Shown: positions 51,072 through 62,155 of the stretch, piece after piece
Layout: the number at the start of each line of letters is the position of its first letter
How positions within the stretch are numbered: the first letter of the stretch is position 1
DNA from: Corynebacterium fournieri
GTDB taxonomy: Bacteria > Actinomycetota > Actinomycetes > Mycobacteriales > Mycobacteriaceae
Reading direction: 5' to 3'
Length of the DNA stretch: 64,000 nucleotides
Assembly (NCBI RefSeq): GCF_030408775.1
Contig: NZ_CP047210.1
Span: 930,001 to 994,000 of the forward strand
Made by a program: the position numbers and the translations under genes
The notes under the pieces: generated by a model
Told to the model about the DNA's origin: nothing
The model's database searches: none
What the model saw: the letters and a program-made list of their open reading frames with translations, nothing else

Positions 51072-53204
51072 TCACTTGGACCGGTTAAACATCCGGTCGG
51101 TGCTGCTCTGTGGGGTGAGGTCGAGGCGGCGGAGCAGCTGCGCATTGAGGGCGACGACGACGGTCGAAGCCGACATCAGGATTGCGCCGACGCTCATTGG
51201 CATCACGAACCCGATTGGGGCGAGGATACCGGCAGCCAGCGGAACGGACAGCAGGTTGTAGCCGGCCGCCCACCACAGGTTCTGCTTCATCTTCCGGTAG
51301 GTCGCACGGGAGAGCTCGATGACCGAAAGCACCGATCGCGGGTCGGAGCTTGCCAGGACGACACCCGCCGAGCCGATCGCCACGTCTGTGCCGGCACCGA
51401 TCGCGATGCCGACATCGGCCTGGGCCAGCGCGGGGGCGTCGTTGACGCCATCGCCGACCATGGCGACCTTGTGGCCCTCGCCTTGCAGTTCCTTGACTTT
51501 CGCGGCCTTGTGCTCGGGACGCACACCCGCGAAGACCCGGTCAATGCCCAGGTCCTTGGCTACGGTGTCCGCGACGGCCTGCGCATCGCCGGTGATCATG
51601 ACGACCTGGGCGCCCGCAGAGTGCAGTGCGTCGACGGCGTCGCGGGACTCGGGACGGATCTCGTCGGCAAGCCGGAGTGCTCCGATCACTTCGCCGTCGG
51701 CGAGGACGTGGAGAATGATCGCGCCCTCCTTTCGCCACTTGTCTGCGATGGGGAGCTCTTCGGCGGAATGCTGCTCAAGCAGGTAGGGGCCGCCGACCTC
51801 GATTACCTCACCGCCAACAGTTGCCTTCACGCCCACTGCTGGGGACGAAGAAAAGTCGATTGCCTGCGGGACGGCTACGCTACGGGCCTGAGCAGCCCCG
51901 GTGATGGCGCGTGCGAGCGGGTGCTCGCTGTCTGCCTCGGCGGCCGCCGCTAGGGCAAGCACGTCTTCTTTATCACGCCCACCGGCGGGGTCGATCGCGG
52001 TGACGGTGGGCTCACCTTTGGTGAGGGTGCCGGTCTTGTCGAAGAGTACTGCGTCGACGGTGCGCATGGATTCGAGTGCGAGCCGATCCTTGATCAGCAC
52101 CCCGCCGCGGGCGGCGCGCTCGGTCGCGATGGAGACGACCAACGGGATTGCGAGGCCTAGGGCGTGAGGGCAGGCGATGACCAGCACCGTGATGGTGCGG
52201 ACAACCGCCTCGTTGGGCAGGCCGATCGTCGTCCAGACGGCAGCGGTGATGATGGCCGCGCCGAGGGTGAACCAGAACAACCACGCGGCGGCCTTGTCTG
52301 CGAGGCGCTGTGCCCGCGATGACGATTCTTGCGCATCGGTGACGAGCTTTTGAATGCCGGCCAACGCGGTGTCGCCACCCGTGGCCGTGACCTTGATGCG
52401 CAGACCCGAGTCGGTCGCGATGGTGCCAGCAACCACGTGCTCTCCTTCACCGCGGCGCACCGTTTTCGATTCGCCGGTGACCATCGACTCGTCCATGCTG
52501 GCGCTGCCGTCGACGATTGTGCCGTCGGCAGGTACAGACGCGCCGGGCCGCACGATCACGATATCGCCGACCTCAAGATCCGCCGGGGTGACCTTTACCA
52601 CTTCGTCGCCGTCGATCTTTTCGGCCTCGTCGGGCAGAAGTGCGGCGAGGGAGTCCAGGGCCGAGGTGGTCTGGGCGAGTGAGCGCATCTCGATCCAGTG
52701 CCCCAGCAGCATGATGACCACCAGCAGCGCCAGTTCCCACCAGAAATTCAGGTCGCGGTCCAGCAAGTTCAGGCTCGCACCCCAAGAGGAGACGAAGGCG
52801 ACCGTGATCGCGAGCGCGATCAGCAGCATCATGCCGGGTTTGCGGGAGCGGATCTCGGAGACAGCACCCGTCAAGAACGGGCGACCTCCCCAGAAGTAAA
52901 TGACCGTGCCCAAAAGCGGCGAGATCCACCGGGCCCATTCCGCGTCAGGCAGCTGGTAGCCGATGAGATGGGCGAAGGTTTCGTTAAATCCGACGACCGG
53001 GATCGCGAGAACCAGCATGATCCAGAAGAGCCTGCGGAACTGGGCAACGTGGTCTCCGTGGCCTGCGTGGCCATGGCCTCCGTGGCCTCCGTGGCCCGTG
53101 TGCTCTGTGTGGTGGCGGCCGGCATGGCCTTCGTGGTTGCTGTGTTCGTGATGGCTGGCGTGCCCACCGGGTCGGGTGCCGGAATGGGCGTGTCTGTCGT
53201 TCAT
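51072..53204 (-). CDS. copB: Copper-translocating P-type ATPase, CopB type
   Basis: A 710-aa heavy-metal P1B-ATPase exporting copper across the membrane. The His/Gly-rich N-terminus (1-52, over 15 His) replaces the usual CxxC metal-binding domain. TGES (244-247), ion site CPH (345-347), phosphorylation DKTGT (D389), GDGVNDAPAL, and the C-terminal MSASTVVVALNAQLLR. The CPH motif defines the P1B-3 (CopB) group. ATG 53204 follows GAGAGGAC. Controlled by the CsoR dyad at 53288-53304. Confidence 0.94.
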   Translation of the reverse strand: MNDRHAHSGTRPGGHASHHEHSNHEGHAGRHHTEHTGHGGHGGHGHAGHGDHVAQFRRLFWIMLVLAIPVVGFNETFAHLIGYQLPDAEWARWISPLLGTVIYFWGGRPFLTGAVSEIRSRKPGMMLLIALAITVAFVSSWGASLNLLDRDLNFWWELALLVVIMLLGHWIEMRSLAQTTSALDSLAALLPDEAEKIDGDEVVKVTPADLEVGDIVIVRPGASVPADGTIVDGSASMDESMVTGESKTVRRGEGEHVVAGTIATDSGLRIKVTATGGDTALAGIQKLVTDAQESSSRAQRLADKAAAWLFWFTLGAAIITAAVWTTIGLPNEAVVRTITVLVIACPHALGLAIPLVVSIATERAARGGVLIKDRLALESMRTVDAVLFDKTGTLTKGEPTVTAIDPAGGRDKEDVLALAAAAEADSEHPLARAITGAAQARSVAVPQAIDFSSSPAVGVKATVGGEVIEVGGPYLLEQHSAEELPIADKWRKEGAIILHVLADGEVIGALRLADEIRPESRDAVDALHSAGAQVVMITGDAQAVADTVAKDLGIDRVFAGVRPEHKAAKVKELQGEGHKVAMVGDGVNDAPALAQADVGIAIGAGTDVAIGSAGVVLASSDPRSVLSVIELSRATYRKMKQNLWWAAGYNLLSVPLAAGILAPIGFVMPMSVGAILMSASTVVVALNAQLLRRLDLTPQSSTDRMFNRSK

Positions 53205-53287
53205 GGTTCTGTCCTCTCGTTGCAGTTCATCGTTGTGGTCGGTTCGGCCGTGCCGGGGGCCTAGCACGACGGCCGTCTCCCACGTTA

Positions 53288-53304
53288 ATACCCCATGGGG
53301 GTAT
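53288..53304. promoter_or_regulatory. CsoR operator
   Basis: ATACCCCATGGGGGTAT: perfect 7-bp inverted repeat (ATACCCC/GGGGTAT) around 3 bases. This is the known type of CsoR site. It lies 84 bases upstream of copB and 75 bases upstream of the divergent mnmA. Confidence 0.85.
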
Positions 53305-53364
53305 ATGTCTAGTGGGTGTTTCCATGCATTCAGCCGGACGTTTCACCTTTCGCCTTCACGGGAC

Positions 53365-53370
53365 TACACT
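53365..53370 (+). promoter_or_regulatory. mnmA -10 box
   Basis: TACACT ends 8 bases before the ATG at 53379; the leader would be zero or one base. Confidence 0.55.
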
Positions 53371-53378
53371 GCGCCGAC

Positions 53379-54458
53379 ATGCGAGTATTGGCGGCCATGA
53401 GTGGGGGAGTCGACTCCTCTGTCGCTGCTGCGCGCCTGGTGGAGGCGGGCCACGACGTCGTCGGTGTCCATCTCGCGCTGAGCAAGGACGCGCAGCAGAC
53501 GCGCGAATCCGCCCGCGGGTGCTGCTCCCTGGAGGACTCTGCGGACGCGCGACGCGTGTGCGACCACTTGGGCATCCCGTTTTACGTGTGGGATTTTTCG
53601 GACAAGTTCAAAGAAGAGGTCATCGACAACTTCGTCTGGTCCTACGAGCACGGCGAGACCCCGAACCCGTGCCTGCGCTGCAACGAGAAGATCAAGTTCG
53701 CGGCGCTGCTTGACCGGGCGGTGACCCTGGGCTTCGACGCGATCGCCACCGGGCACTACGCGATCATCGACGACGAAGGCAACCTGCGCCGCTCCACCGA
53801 CCCGTTGAAGGACCAGTCCTACGTCCTCGGCGTGCTCACCCGAGACGAGCTGGACCGCTGCCTCTTCCCGGTGGGCGACACCGAAAAGCCGCAAATCCGC
53901 GAGGAGGCGGCCCGCCACGGGTTCGCCACCGCCTCGAAGCCGGATTCCTACGACATCTGCTTTATCCCGGACGGCAACACGCAGGCGTTTTTAGGCCGCT
54001 CCATCGGCATGCGCCCCGGCATGATCAAGGACTCCGAGGGCCGTGAGCTGAAAGAGCACGACGGCGCGTTTCAGTACACGATCGGCCAGCGCAAGGGGTT
54101 AAACATCCGTGTGCCAGCAGCCGACGGCAAGCCGCGTTACGTCACGGACGTGGACTCCGCCACCGGCACGGTGACCGTCGGACCGCGCGAGGCGTTGAAG
54201 GTCCACGAGATCACCGCCGACCGGCTCAAGGTGCTGCACCCGGCGATGCAGGGCGAACTCGCCGCCAACGTGCAAATCCGCGCCCACGGCGGGGTCGTGC
54301 CGTGCACCGCCCGCATCGAGGGCGATCAGATGACGCTTGCCCTGCACGAGCCGCTCGAAGGCGTGGCCCGCGGCCAGGCGGCGGTGCTCTACTTGCCGGA
54401 CCCGGACGGTTTGGGCGACATCGTGCTCGGCTCCGGCACCATCTGCGCGACGGCATGA
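53379..54458 (+). CDS. mnmA: tRNA-specific 2-thiouridylase
   Basis: A 359-aa enzyme that 2-thiolates U34 of Lys, Glu and Gln tRNAs with sulfur from a cysteine desulfurase. PP-loop [13 protein letters not shown], first catalytic Cys in [12 protein letters not shown], second in [12 protein letters not shown], and [12 protein letters not shown] 53379 ([10 protein letters not shown]) is the natural start; the upstream in-frame ATG at 53316 crosses the promoter. The stop overlaps the next ATG. Confidence 0.97.
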   Translation: MRVLAAMSGGVDSSVAAARLVEAGHDVVGVHLALSKDAQQTRESARGCCSLEDSADARRVCDHLGIPFYVWDFSDKFKEEVIDNFVWSYEHGETPNPCLRCNEKIKFAALLDRAVTLGFDAIATGHYAIIDDEGNLRRSTDPLKDQSYVLGVLTRDELDRCLFPVGDTEKPQIREEAARHGFATASKPDSYDICFIPDGNTQAFLGRSIGMRPGMIKDSEGRELKEHDGAFQYTIGQRKGLNIRVPAADGKPRYVTDVDSATGTVTVGPREALKVHEITADRLKVLHPAMQGELAANVQIRAHGGVVPCTARIEGDQMTLALHEPLEGVARGQAAVLYLPDPDGLGDIVLGSGTICATA

Positions 54459-55306
54459 TCGCGCCAACCGCGTTCGGCCTCGGACCGCTTCCCGGCACCG
54501 ACCTCGCTGACGCCGCCGACGTGGTGCTCTCAGAGTCGCCCTTGCCGCACATCCCGCAGCTGCCGGACCGCGGTGTTGGCTCGGACTTGATCGGCCGCAC
54601 CGCCGCCATGCTGGAAATCCCAGTCGCGCGCGGGCCCCGCGGCTGGCGCGTGGCTGCCCGCAAACGCGCAGATGCGGACCGGATGGAGCGCGACCTCGAC
54701 CAGCTGGAGGAACTCTGGCACGGCAAGACAGATGCGGTGAAGGTGCAGCTGGCCGGCCCGTTCACGCTGGCAGCCGAGATCGAGATGGCCAACGGCCACC
54801 GCATGATCACCGATCCCGGCGCGCTTCGCGACCTCACAGACGCGCTGCTTCAGGTGTGCGAGGTCCACCGGAGGGACGTCGAGAAGCGATTTGGCAAAAG
54901 TGTGCTGCAGCTGGACGAGCCGCGCCTGCCCGAGGTGATCGCCGGAACGCTGCAGGGCGCCACCGACTTCGAGACTATCCGCGCGATCCCCGAGCCCGAG
55001 GAGACGCTCGCGCGCTTCGGCGAGCATCTGCTGCACACGCCGAAGCTTATCGACGTCCCGTGGCTGACCTGCGACCCGCGTCGCGCCGACAAAGATGCGC
55101 TGGTGAGGCTGCTGGACGCCGGCGCCCGCATCGCTATTCCCACCATGGCCCCGCGCGAGCTGTTCAACCTGTTCGACGAGTTGCAGATCGACCCCGCCGA
55201 AACGACCGTGGACGTCTACGCGGAGCCGGCGGCGACGCTAGTGGGAATCGCGGCGAACTACCGTGGGGCTCGGGAGATGGCCGAGGCGCTTACAATGGAG
55301 GTATGA
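54455..55306 (+). CDS. MetE-like (UROD/MetE superfamily) protein, zinc ligands not evident
   Basis: A 283-aa barrel protein of the methionine-synthase-like family: [38 protein letters not shown] and a C-terminal DVYAEPAA. In true MetE a His-Cys-Glu-Cys zinc site activates homocysteine; only one Cys (TCDPRR) is visible in the corresponding part, so methyl transfer to homocysteine is doubtful. The gene follows mnmA in relatives too. Translationally coupled on both sides (ATGA overlaps). Confidence 0.7.
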   Translation: MIAPTAFGLGPLPGTDLADAADVVLSESPLPHIPQLPDRGVGSDLIGRTAAMLEIPVARGPRGWRVAARKRADADRMERDLDQLEELWHGKTDAVKVQLAGPFTLAAEIEMANGHRMITDPGALRDLTDALLQVCEVHRRDVEKRFGKSVLQLDEPRLPEVIAGTLQGATDFETIRAIPEPEETLARFGEHLLHTPKLIDVPWLTCDPRRADKDALVRLLDAGARIAIPTMAPRELFNLFDELQIDPAETTVDVYAEPAATLVGIAANYRGAREMAEALTMEV

Positions 55307-55584
55307 CTAAACCGCTGCATTGGGACAAGAAGAAGGTCGATTTCTCGATGGGAATCGTCTTTGGTGTGATGCTCTTCGTAGCCTTCGGCCTCATGATGGA
55401 CGACATGCTGGTGGGCGCCGGAATCGGCGCTGTGTTCTTCGTCGCGTTTGGGCTCTTGGCGGACAAGCGCGAGGCCGATTTTGACGGGCAGACGCTGCGT
55501 CTAGTGGACAAGAAGGAAACCACAGAGCTCGACGCCGCCAGTATCGACGATGTGATCATCAGTGAGTCGGGGCGATGGTGGTGA
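55303..55584 (+). CDS. Small two-helix membrane protein, possibly frameshifted
   Basis: A 93-aa protein: a charged N-terminus (KPLHWDKKKVD), two membrane helices (about 16-32 and 36-53), then a hydrophilic part with DFDGQTLRLVDKKETTELD, stopping after ESGRWW. ATGGAGGT precedes the ATG, which overlaps the preceding stop by 4 bases. The following 100 bases in another frame look like the lost C-terminal continuation (see next feature). Function unknown; the fold hint is a PH-like domain. Confidence 0.65.
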   Translation: MTKPLHWDKKKVDFSMGIVFGVMLFVAFGLMMDDMLVGAGIGAVFFVAFGLLADKREADFDGQTLRLVDKKETTELDAASIDDVIISESGRWW

Positions 55585-55685
55585 AGACGAAGGCAGGGGA
55601 GACGTACTCGGTCGAATCCGAGGGCGACAACCGGGGGCTGCACGACTTCGCGGAGAAGCTGCGCGCGGAGCTGGCGCTGAGCTAG
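55575..55685 (+). pseudogene. Probable C-terminal remainder of the preceding gene in another frame
   Basis: From ATG 55575 a 36-aa frame, MVVKTKAGETYSVESEGD then a helix ending FAEKLRAELALS, runs to a TAG. The sequence is a natural continuation of the beta-rich end of the preceding protein (a strand and a last amphipathic helix). A one-base change around 55570-55584 would fuse the frames into about 127 aa. It could also be a tiny separate gene. Confidence 0.5.
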
Positions 55686-55692
55686 CCTGCAA

Positions 55693-56367
55693 CTAGCCCA
55701 GCATCGGCCAGCCGGGCAGCACGTTCGAAGCGTCGCGGCCCTGGGACTCGAAATACTTCTTCCGGTCCTCCTGCAGCGTGAAGTACTCCACCGCTTGGTA
55801 CTCCATGAGCTCGCCTGCGTCCATCTGCGCTAGCTCCGGGTAGTGCTTGCGCACCTGCATCCACGCCACGCGGGCGGCGGCGAACGCGTCCGCGGTGGCC
55901 TCATGCGCGTTGTCCAGCCGCACACCGTAGTGCTCGCACATGGAGGTCAAGTTGCGCGGGCCTTTGCGGTAGCGGTCCTTCGCTCGGTCGATGAGCAGGG
56001 GGTCGAACACCGGCCCGGTCACCGTGAAATCGCCGGTGAGCTGGCGCAGCACCGTCAGGTCGTAGGGGGCGTTGAACACGATCAGGGGCAGACCGTCCTC
56101 CCAGCCCTGCTTGATCGCCTCGACGGTCTCGCGCACCACCTCGTCGTGGTCGCGGCCCTCCGCGCGCGCCTTTTCGGTAGTGATGCCGTGCACCTTCGCC
56201 GCCTCCTCGGGGATTTCCACTCCCGGGTCGGCGAGGGTCTCGGTGGCGTCGACCTCGGAGCCGTCGATACGCACGAGCGCGGAGGTGACTACGCGGGCCT
56301 TGCGCGGGTTGGCAGAGGTGGTCTCTAGGTCGAACGAGAGCATGCGGGAGGCGTCGAAAGTGGCCAT
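55693..56367 (-). CDS. DEDDh 3'-5' exonuclease (DnaQ/epsilon-like)
   Basis: A 224-aa exonuclease of the RNase T/DnaQ type. Active site D13-L-E15 (LSFDLETT), second Asp region IVFNAPYDL, and HEATADAFAAAR (general-base His and metal Asp). Not fused to a polymerase or helicase. ATG 56367 lies 7 bases after the minus-strand -10 box TACAAT (56375-56380), so leaderless; MSLMATF from 56376 is excluded by that. Confidence 0.9.
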   Translation of the reverse strand: MATFDASRMLSFDLETTSANPRKARVVTSALVRIDGSEVDATETLADPGVEIPEEAAKVHGITTEKARAEGRDHDEVVRETVEAIKQGWEDGLPLIVFNAPYDLTVLRQLTGDFTVTGPVFDPLLIDRAKDRYRKGPRNLTSMCEHYGVRLDNAHEATADAFAAARVAWMQVRKHYPELAQMDAGELMEYQAVEYFTLQEDRKKYFESQGRDASNVLPGWPMLG

Positions 56368-56374
56368 GAGCGAC

Positions 56375-58684
<2,310 letters not shown>

Positions 58685-58688
<4 letters not shown>

Positions 58689-59692
58689 CGGGTCTCCTTC
58701 AACAGATCGATGCCGAGCGCGTCCACCCAGGCTTCGGTGTCGCCCGCGACGAACGCGGCGTGGCTGTCATCTTCGGGGTCCCAGACCAGCATGGTCCTGA
58801 AACCGCCGGTGCCGCCGTTGTGGAACGTGATCTCTTCGCCGTTTTCCTCGAGGCTGGCCCACCCATAGTCGGGAACGCCGTGTGAAGAAACCCATGCCAC
58901 GTATTTCGCCATGTCGGCCGCGGTGGAGCGGATCGCGCCGGCCGGGGCCCAGCCGTCCATATCCCACGGGCCGGCGGGGTGTCCATTGGCGGCCAGGCCT
59001 GGTGGTGCGTCGTCGACGGTGCCGGGCAGTGCCACATAGGTCGAGGTCATGCCGGCGGGCTCGAAGATGCGGGTGCGTAGCAGCTCGTGGTAGGGCACGC
59101 CGGCATGCTTGGCAAGCAGTTGGCCGAGCAGCGCGTGGCCGTAGTTGGAGTACTGTTCCTGGCCGCGGTTGTTCAGCTCGGCGGCACCGGCGGCGTCGAG
59201 AATGTCCTGCGGAGTGTCGCGCCGGTAGGGGTTGCCGCCGTCTCGGATGTTCGCCGCGAACATGTCCGCGAGGCTGAGGCCTTCGGTGGCGGCGAGCCCG
59301 GAGGTGTGGTTGAGCAGCTCCTCGATGGTCACATCGGCAACGGGGACGGAGGGGACGTCGATAAGCTCCTGCACCTGAGTGTCCAGGCTGAGCTCGCCGG
59401 CGTCGATGAACTGGCGGACCAGCTCTGCGTTGAAGGTTTTGGTGATCGAGCCGATCTCGAATTCGGTGTGTTCGTCAGCGCCGAGACCGCCGAAACGTGC
59501 CTCGCCATCCTCGAAGGTAAACGCGGCGAGGTTGTGGTGACCGTCCTCTGCGAGGTACTCGAGGGCAGCGGATATCTCAGCATCGCCGGTGTGCTCGGAG
59601 GCCACGGAAATGTCGCGGGGTCCAGTGGAGAGCATCAACGCGGCGGCGATGGCGGCGGCGATTCCGCCGGCGGCAATGGCGGGTGCGCGCAT
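58685..59692 (-). CDS. Serine hydrolase of the class C beta-lactamase/PBP family
   Basis: A 335-aa exported protein with an N-terminal signal helix (1-20). Active-site motifs of the family: SITK (S-x-x-K nucleophile), YSNYG (Tyr-x-Asn) and HNGGTGG (His-x-Gly). Likely a D,D-peptidase/esterase-like envelope enzyme rather than a proven beta-lactamase. Second gene of an operon behind an HTH regulator (59692, one-base contact). Confidence 0.88.
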
Positions 59693-60144
59693 CAGTGGTC
59701 CTCCCCGGCGATCACGATCGCCATGAGCGGAATGACGCGGGCCGGGGGGATCTCGAACACCCCGCCCTGCTTGCGCACCCAGCCGGCGGCCTGCAGTTCT
59801 TTCAGGTGGTGGTACGCGGTGCCGGTGGAGGAGACCAGCTCAATTTCGACCAGCTCCGTCACACTTGCCGGTGCGGCTAAAAGGTGGCGCAGAATGGCCC
59901 CGCGTACCGGGTGCGCGAGTGCGGCGATGCGCTCCATGGCATCGCCCCACGGTTGATCCGTAATCCAGGTTGCTGGGCGAATCCACTCGTACGAGTAGGC
60001 GCCGGTTGGCAAAGAGACATCGCCCCCGAAAGACACCGTGCCTTCTCCACCGCTGTCTGAGGTGGTGGTTGGTGGCTGGGATGCCTGTTCAAGTGCGACG
60101 ACGCGTGCTTCGAGGTCAGTGAGGCGTGCTTCAACGGATTGCAT
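59692..60144 (-). CDS. ArsR-like winged-helix regulator
   Basis: A 150-aa regulator: N-terminal coiled coil (VEARLTDLEARVVALEQAS), a Gly/Ser/Thr linker, then a winged helix (about 70-140): ALAHPVRGAILRHLLAAP and STGTAYHHLKELQAAGWV. No cysteine metal site. First gene of the operon with the serine hydrolase and the membrane protein; its ATG lies in a long palindrome, so autoregulation is likely. Confidence 0.85.
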   Translation of the reverse strand: MQSVEARLTDLEARVVALEQASQPPTTTSDSGGEGTVSFGGDVSLPTGAYSYEWIRPATWITDQPWGDAMERIAALAHPVRGAILRHLLAAPASVTELVEIELVSSTGTAYHHLKELQAAGWVRKQGGVFEIPPARVIPLMAIVIAGEDH

Positions 60145-60180
60145 AGTTTCTAGAATTTCAGAATTCTAGAAACTATGCAA
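60139..60180. promoter_or_regulatory. 42-base perfect palindrome over the regulator start codon
   Basis: Arms of 19 bases (60139-60157 and 60162-60180, beginning TTGCATAGTTTCTAGAATT) are exact inverted copies around TCAG. Each arm contains TTCTAGAA. The regulator's ATG (60144) is inside the left arm. It is A+T-rich in an otherwise G+C-rich region. Confidence 0.92.
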
Positions 60181-60199
60181 GGGGAATTACTCTGGAGCG

Positions 60200-60865
60200 C
60201 TAACGCAGCATCGCGCCGACGATGCAGCCGAGGTCGCCGATCTCGCGCACCTCGGAGGCCAGGAAGTCCGGCCCGCCCACGCGGCCGACCACCAGCACCA
60301 TGTCGGTGCCGTGCAGCGGCGTCATGGTCAGCGCGGTGCCGAGCTGGAACCACGAATCGGGAGCCCAATCGTCGAAGTCCGGCTGGAGGATGCGTGCGGC
60401 CTCGACGGGCGGCATCTGCGGGGTTGATCCGTCGTCTTCCGGCGCGGCGGGGGAGGCGGCGACACGGGTGAGCCCGTCCTCAGAGACGTGCAGGACCACG
60501 GCCCAAGAGGAGGTCACGGCGCTCGGCATGACGTCGACTAGCTCGTCGAGGGTTTCGGTCTCCTTGCCGGTGTGCTCGGCGATCTTTGCCAGCATTTCAA
60601 TCTGTCCGCGACGGTCCACACGGCCGGTGAACGGGCGGATGGAGTCCACCTCGGCGCCGTCGACGGAGGCGACGGCGGTGATCAGGGTGTCCACCATGAC
60701 GCCGGTGGGAAGGGTGACCACGATGTCGTCGGTGACCGTGCCGTCGTGAGACGTCTCGACGATGTCGACGGAATTGATGTCGGCGTCTGCCAAGCCGAAA
60801 GCGTCGGCGAGCTGTCCGAGGCTGCCCGGGACGTCCGGAAGGGAAACGCGGATGAGGTACGACAT
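60200..60865 (-). CDS. ACT-domain protein
   Basis: A 221-aa cytoplasmic protein: N-terminal ACT domain (about 4-75: IRVSLPDVPGSLGQLADAF, NSVDIVETS), a helical linker and a second compact domain (about 110-221, GTALTMTPLHGTDMVLVVGR). ACT domains bind amino acids and regulate; the specific ligand is unknown. Leaderless: TATAAAT in the minus strand ends 6 bases before the ATG. It is found near gatCA in other corynebacteria. Confidence 0.8.
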   Translation of the reverse strand: MSYLIRVSLPDVPGSLGQLADAFGLADADINSVDIVETSHDGTVTDDIVVTLPTGVMVDTLITAVASVDGAEVDSIRPFTGRVDRRGQIEMLAKIAEHTGKETETLDELVDVMPSAVTSSWAVVLHVSEDGLTRVAASPAAPEDDGSTPQMPPVEAARILQPDFDDWAPDSWFQLGTALTMTPLHGTDMVLVVGRVGGPDFLASEVREIGDLGCIVGAMLR

Positions 60866-60947
60866 GGCCCTATTTATAGCAATTCAGCACATCGTGAGCG
60901 GGTGTACGGTCGAAAACGCAACAACTTTCGAGCTGGGGAGAATCACC

Positions 60948-62087
60948 ATGGATCGCACTGAAATTCAGCAGACCACGCTCGCAGGAGCCGAACCGCGCGC
61001 CGTTGGAGACGCGTTGCTTCGCGACGAAGCGAGGCTGGCTCGTGACGGTGAAGAGATCGTCGTTACGAGCAACGTTCTCGCCCGCGAGGTGGCGGAAAAG
61101 CCGGAACAGTTCTCGTCCGGTGTGTCGCGCTTCTTGCAGCTGCCGAACGGTCTCGACGGTGAGAAGCACACGGAGATGCGCGCGTTGATTGACCGTTACC
61201 TCAGTACGGAAGAGGTCGGGCAGCTCGATCCGATGTTCCGGAAGATTGCACGTGACCTAGTGGGCAACGCTCTCACAGCCGGCGAAGTTGACGCGGTGAT
61301 GGATCTTGGGGCGCAGTACGCGGTTCGGGCGATGACCGCGTGGCTCGGATGGCCAAGCGGGCTCAACGACACCCTTGTGGAATGGGTGGCGGACAACAAC
61401 GCGGCCACCCGTTCCGGTGAGCTCGAGCGCACCGCGGCGGTCGCGGAGCGTTTCGACGCCATCATCCGCTCTGTGGTCGAACCGCTGCGAGACAACCCGG
61501 ACGGCTCTGTCACCTCGCGGCTCGTCCACGACGACAGCCTCGGACGCCGTCTGGAGTTCGAAGAAATCGTGTCCGTGCTGCGCAACTGGACCGCGGGTGA
61601 CCTGAGCTCAATGGCGTACTGCATTGGCGTGGTGCTTGACGCCCTCATCGAGCACCCGGAGCTGCAAGACCGTCTCGCTGGCGGCGTGGCGCAGAGGGAG
61701 TTCACCGCGATTGCCGACGAGGTTCTCCGCGCCGATTCGCCGTTTGTGAGCAACCGGCGCGTGACCACGTGCCCCGTCTCGCTCGGCGGGCACGATTTGC
61801 CGGAAGGGCAGCGCGTGCGCATCCATTGGACCGCAGCGAACCGGGATCCAGATGTGTTCGCAGATGTGGATGGATTCAAGCCGGACGCTCACGCGGACGA
61901 CAACCTGGTCTGGGGCGCGGGCCCTCACGCGTGTCCCGGCAAGGCCCTGTCGATCGTCGAGCTGCAGGCGTTCTTCGAGGAGCTGCTGGCTGCCGCGACG
62001 GTCAGCAGGGCAGGCGAGGGCGAGCGGGAGATCCACCCGGTCGGTGGGTGGGCATCGTTGCCGGTGCGTCTTACCGCCCGCGGGTAA
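60948..62087 (+). CDS. Cytochrome P450
   Basis: A 379-aa soluble P450. Heme-binding WGAGPHACPG with Cys329; K-helix E258-x-x-R261 (EVLR); C-helix H74-x-x-x-R78 (HTEMR); I-helix NWTAGDLSSM, where the usual acid of A-G-x-(D/E)-T is a Leu and the Thr a Ser. GGGGAG precedes the ATG by 8 bases. No ferredoxin or reductase is near, so electron partners lie elsewhere. Substrate unknown. It lies divergent from the ACT gene and 68 bases ahead of gatC. Confidence 0.92.
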   Translation: MDRTEIQQTTLAGAEPRAVGDALLRDEARLARDGEEIVVTSNVLAREVAEKPEQFSSGVSRFLQLPNGLDGEKHTEMRALIDRYLSTEEVGQLDPMFRKIARDLVGNALTAGEVDAVMDLGAQYAVRAMTAWLGWPSGLNDTLVEWVADNNAATRSGELERTAAVAERFDAIIRSVVEPLRDNPDGSVTSRLVHDDSLGRRLEFEEIVSVLRNWTAGDLSSMAYCIGVVLDALIEHPELQDRLAGGVAQREFTAIADEVLRADSPFVSNRRVTTCPVSLGGHDLPEGQRVRIHWTAANRDPDVFADVDGFKPDAHADDNLVWGAGPHACPGKALSIVELQAFFEELLAAATVSRAGEGEREIHPVGGWASLPVRLTARG

Positions 62088-62155
62088 GCGAATTGCCGTG
62101 ACGTAAGATTAGGCGCGTTAATCGCAACCCACGTGATGGACGAAGGGACGGGACT

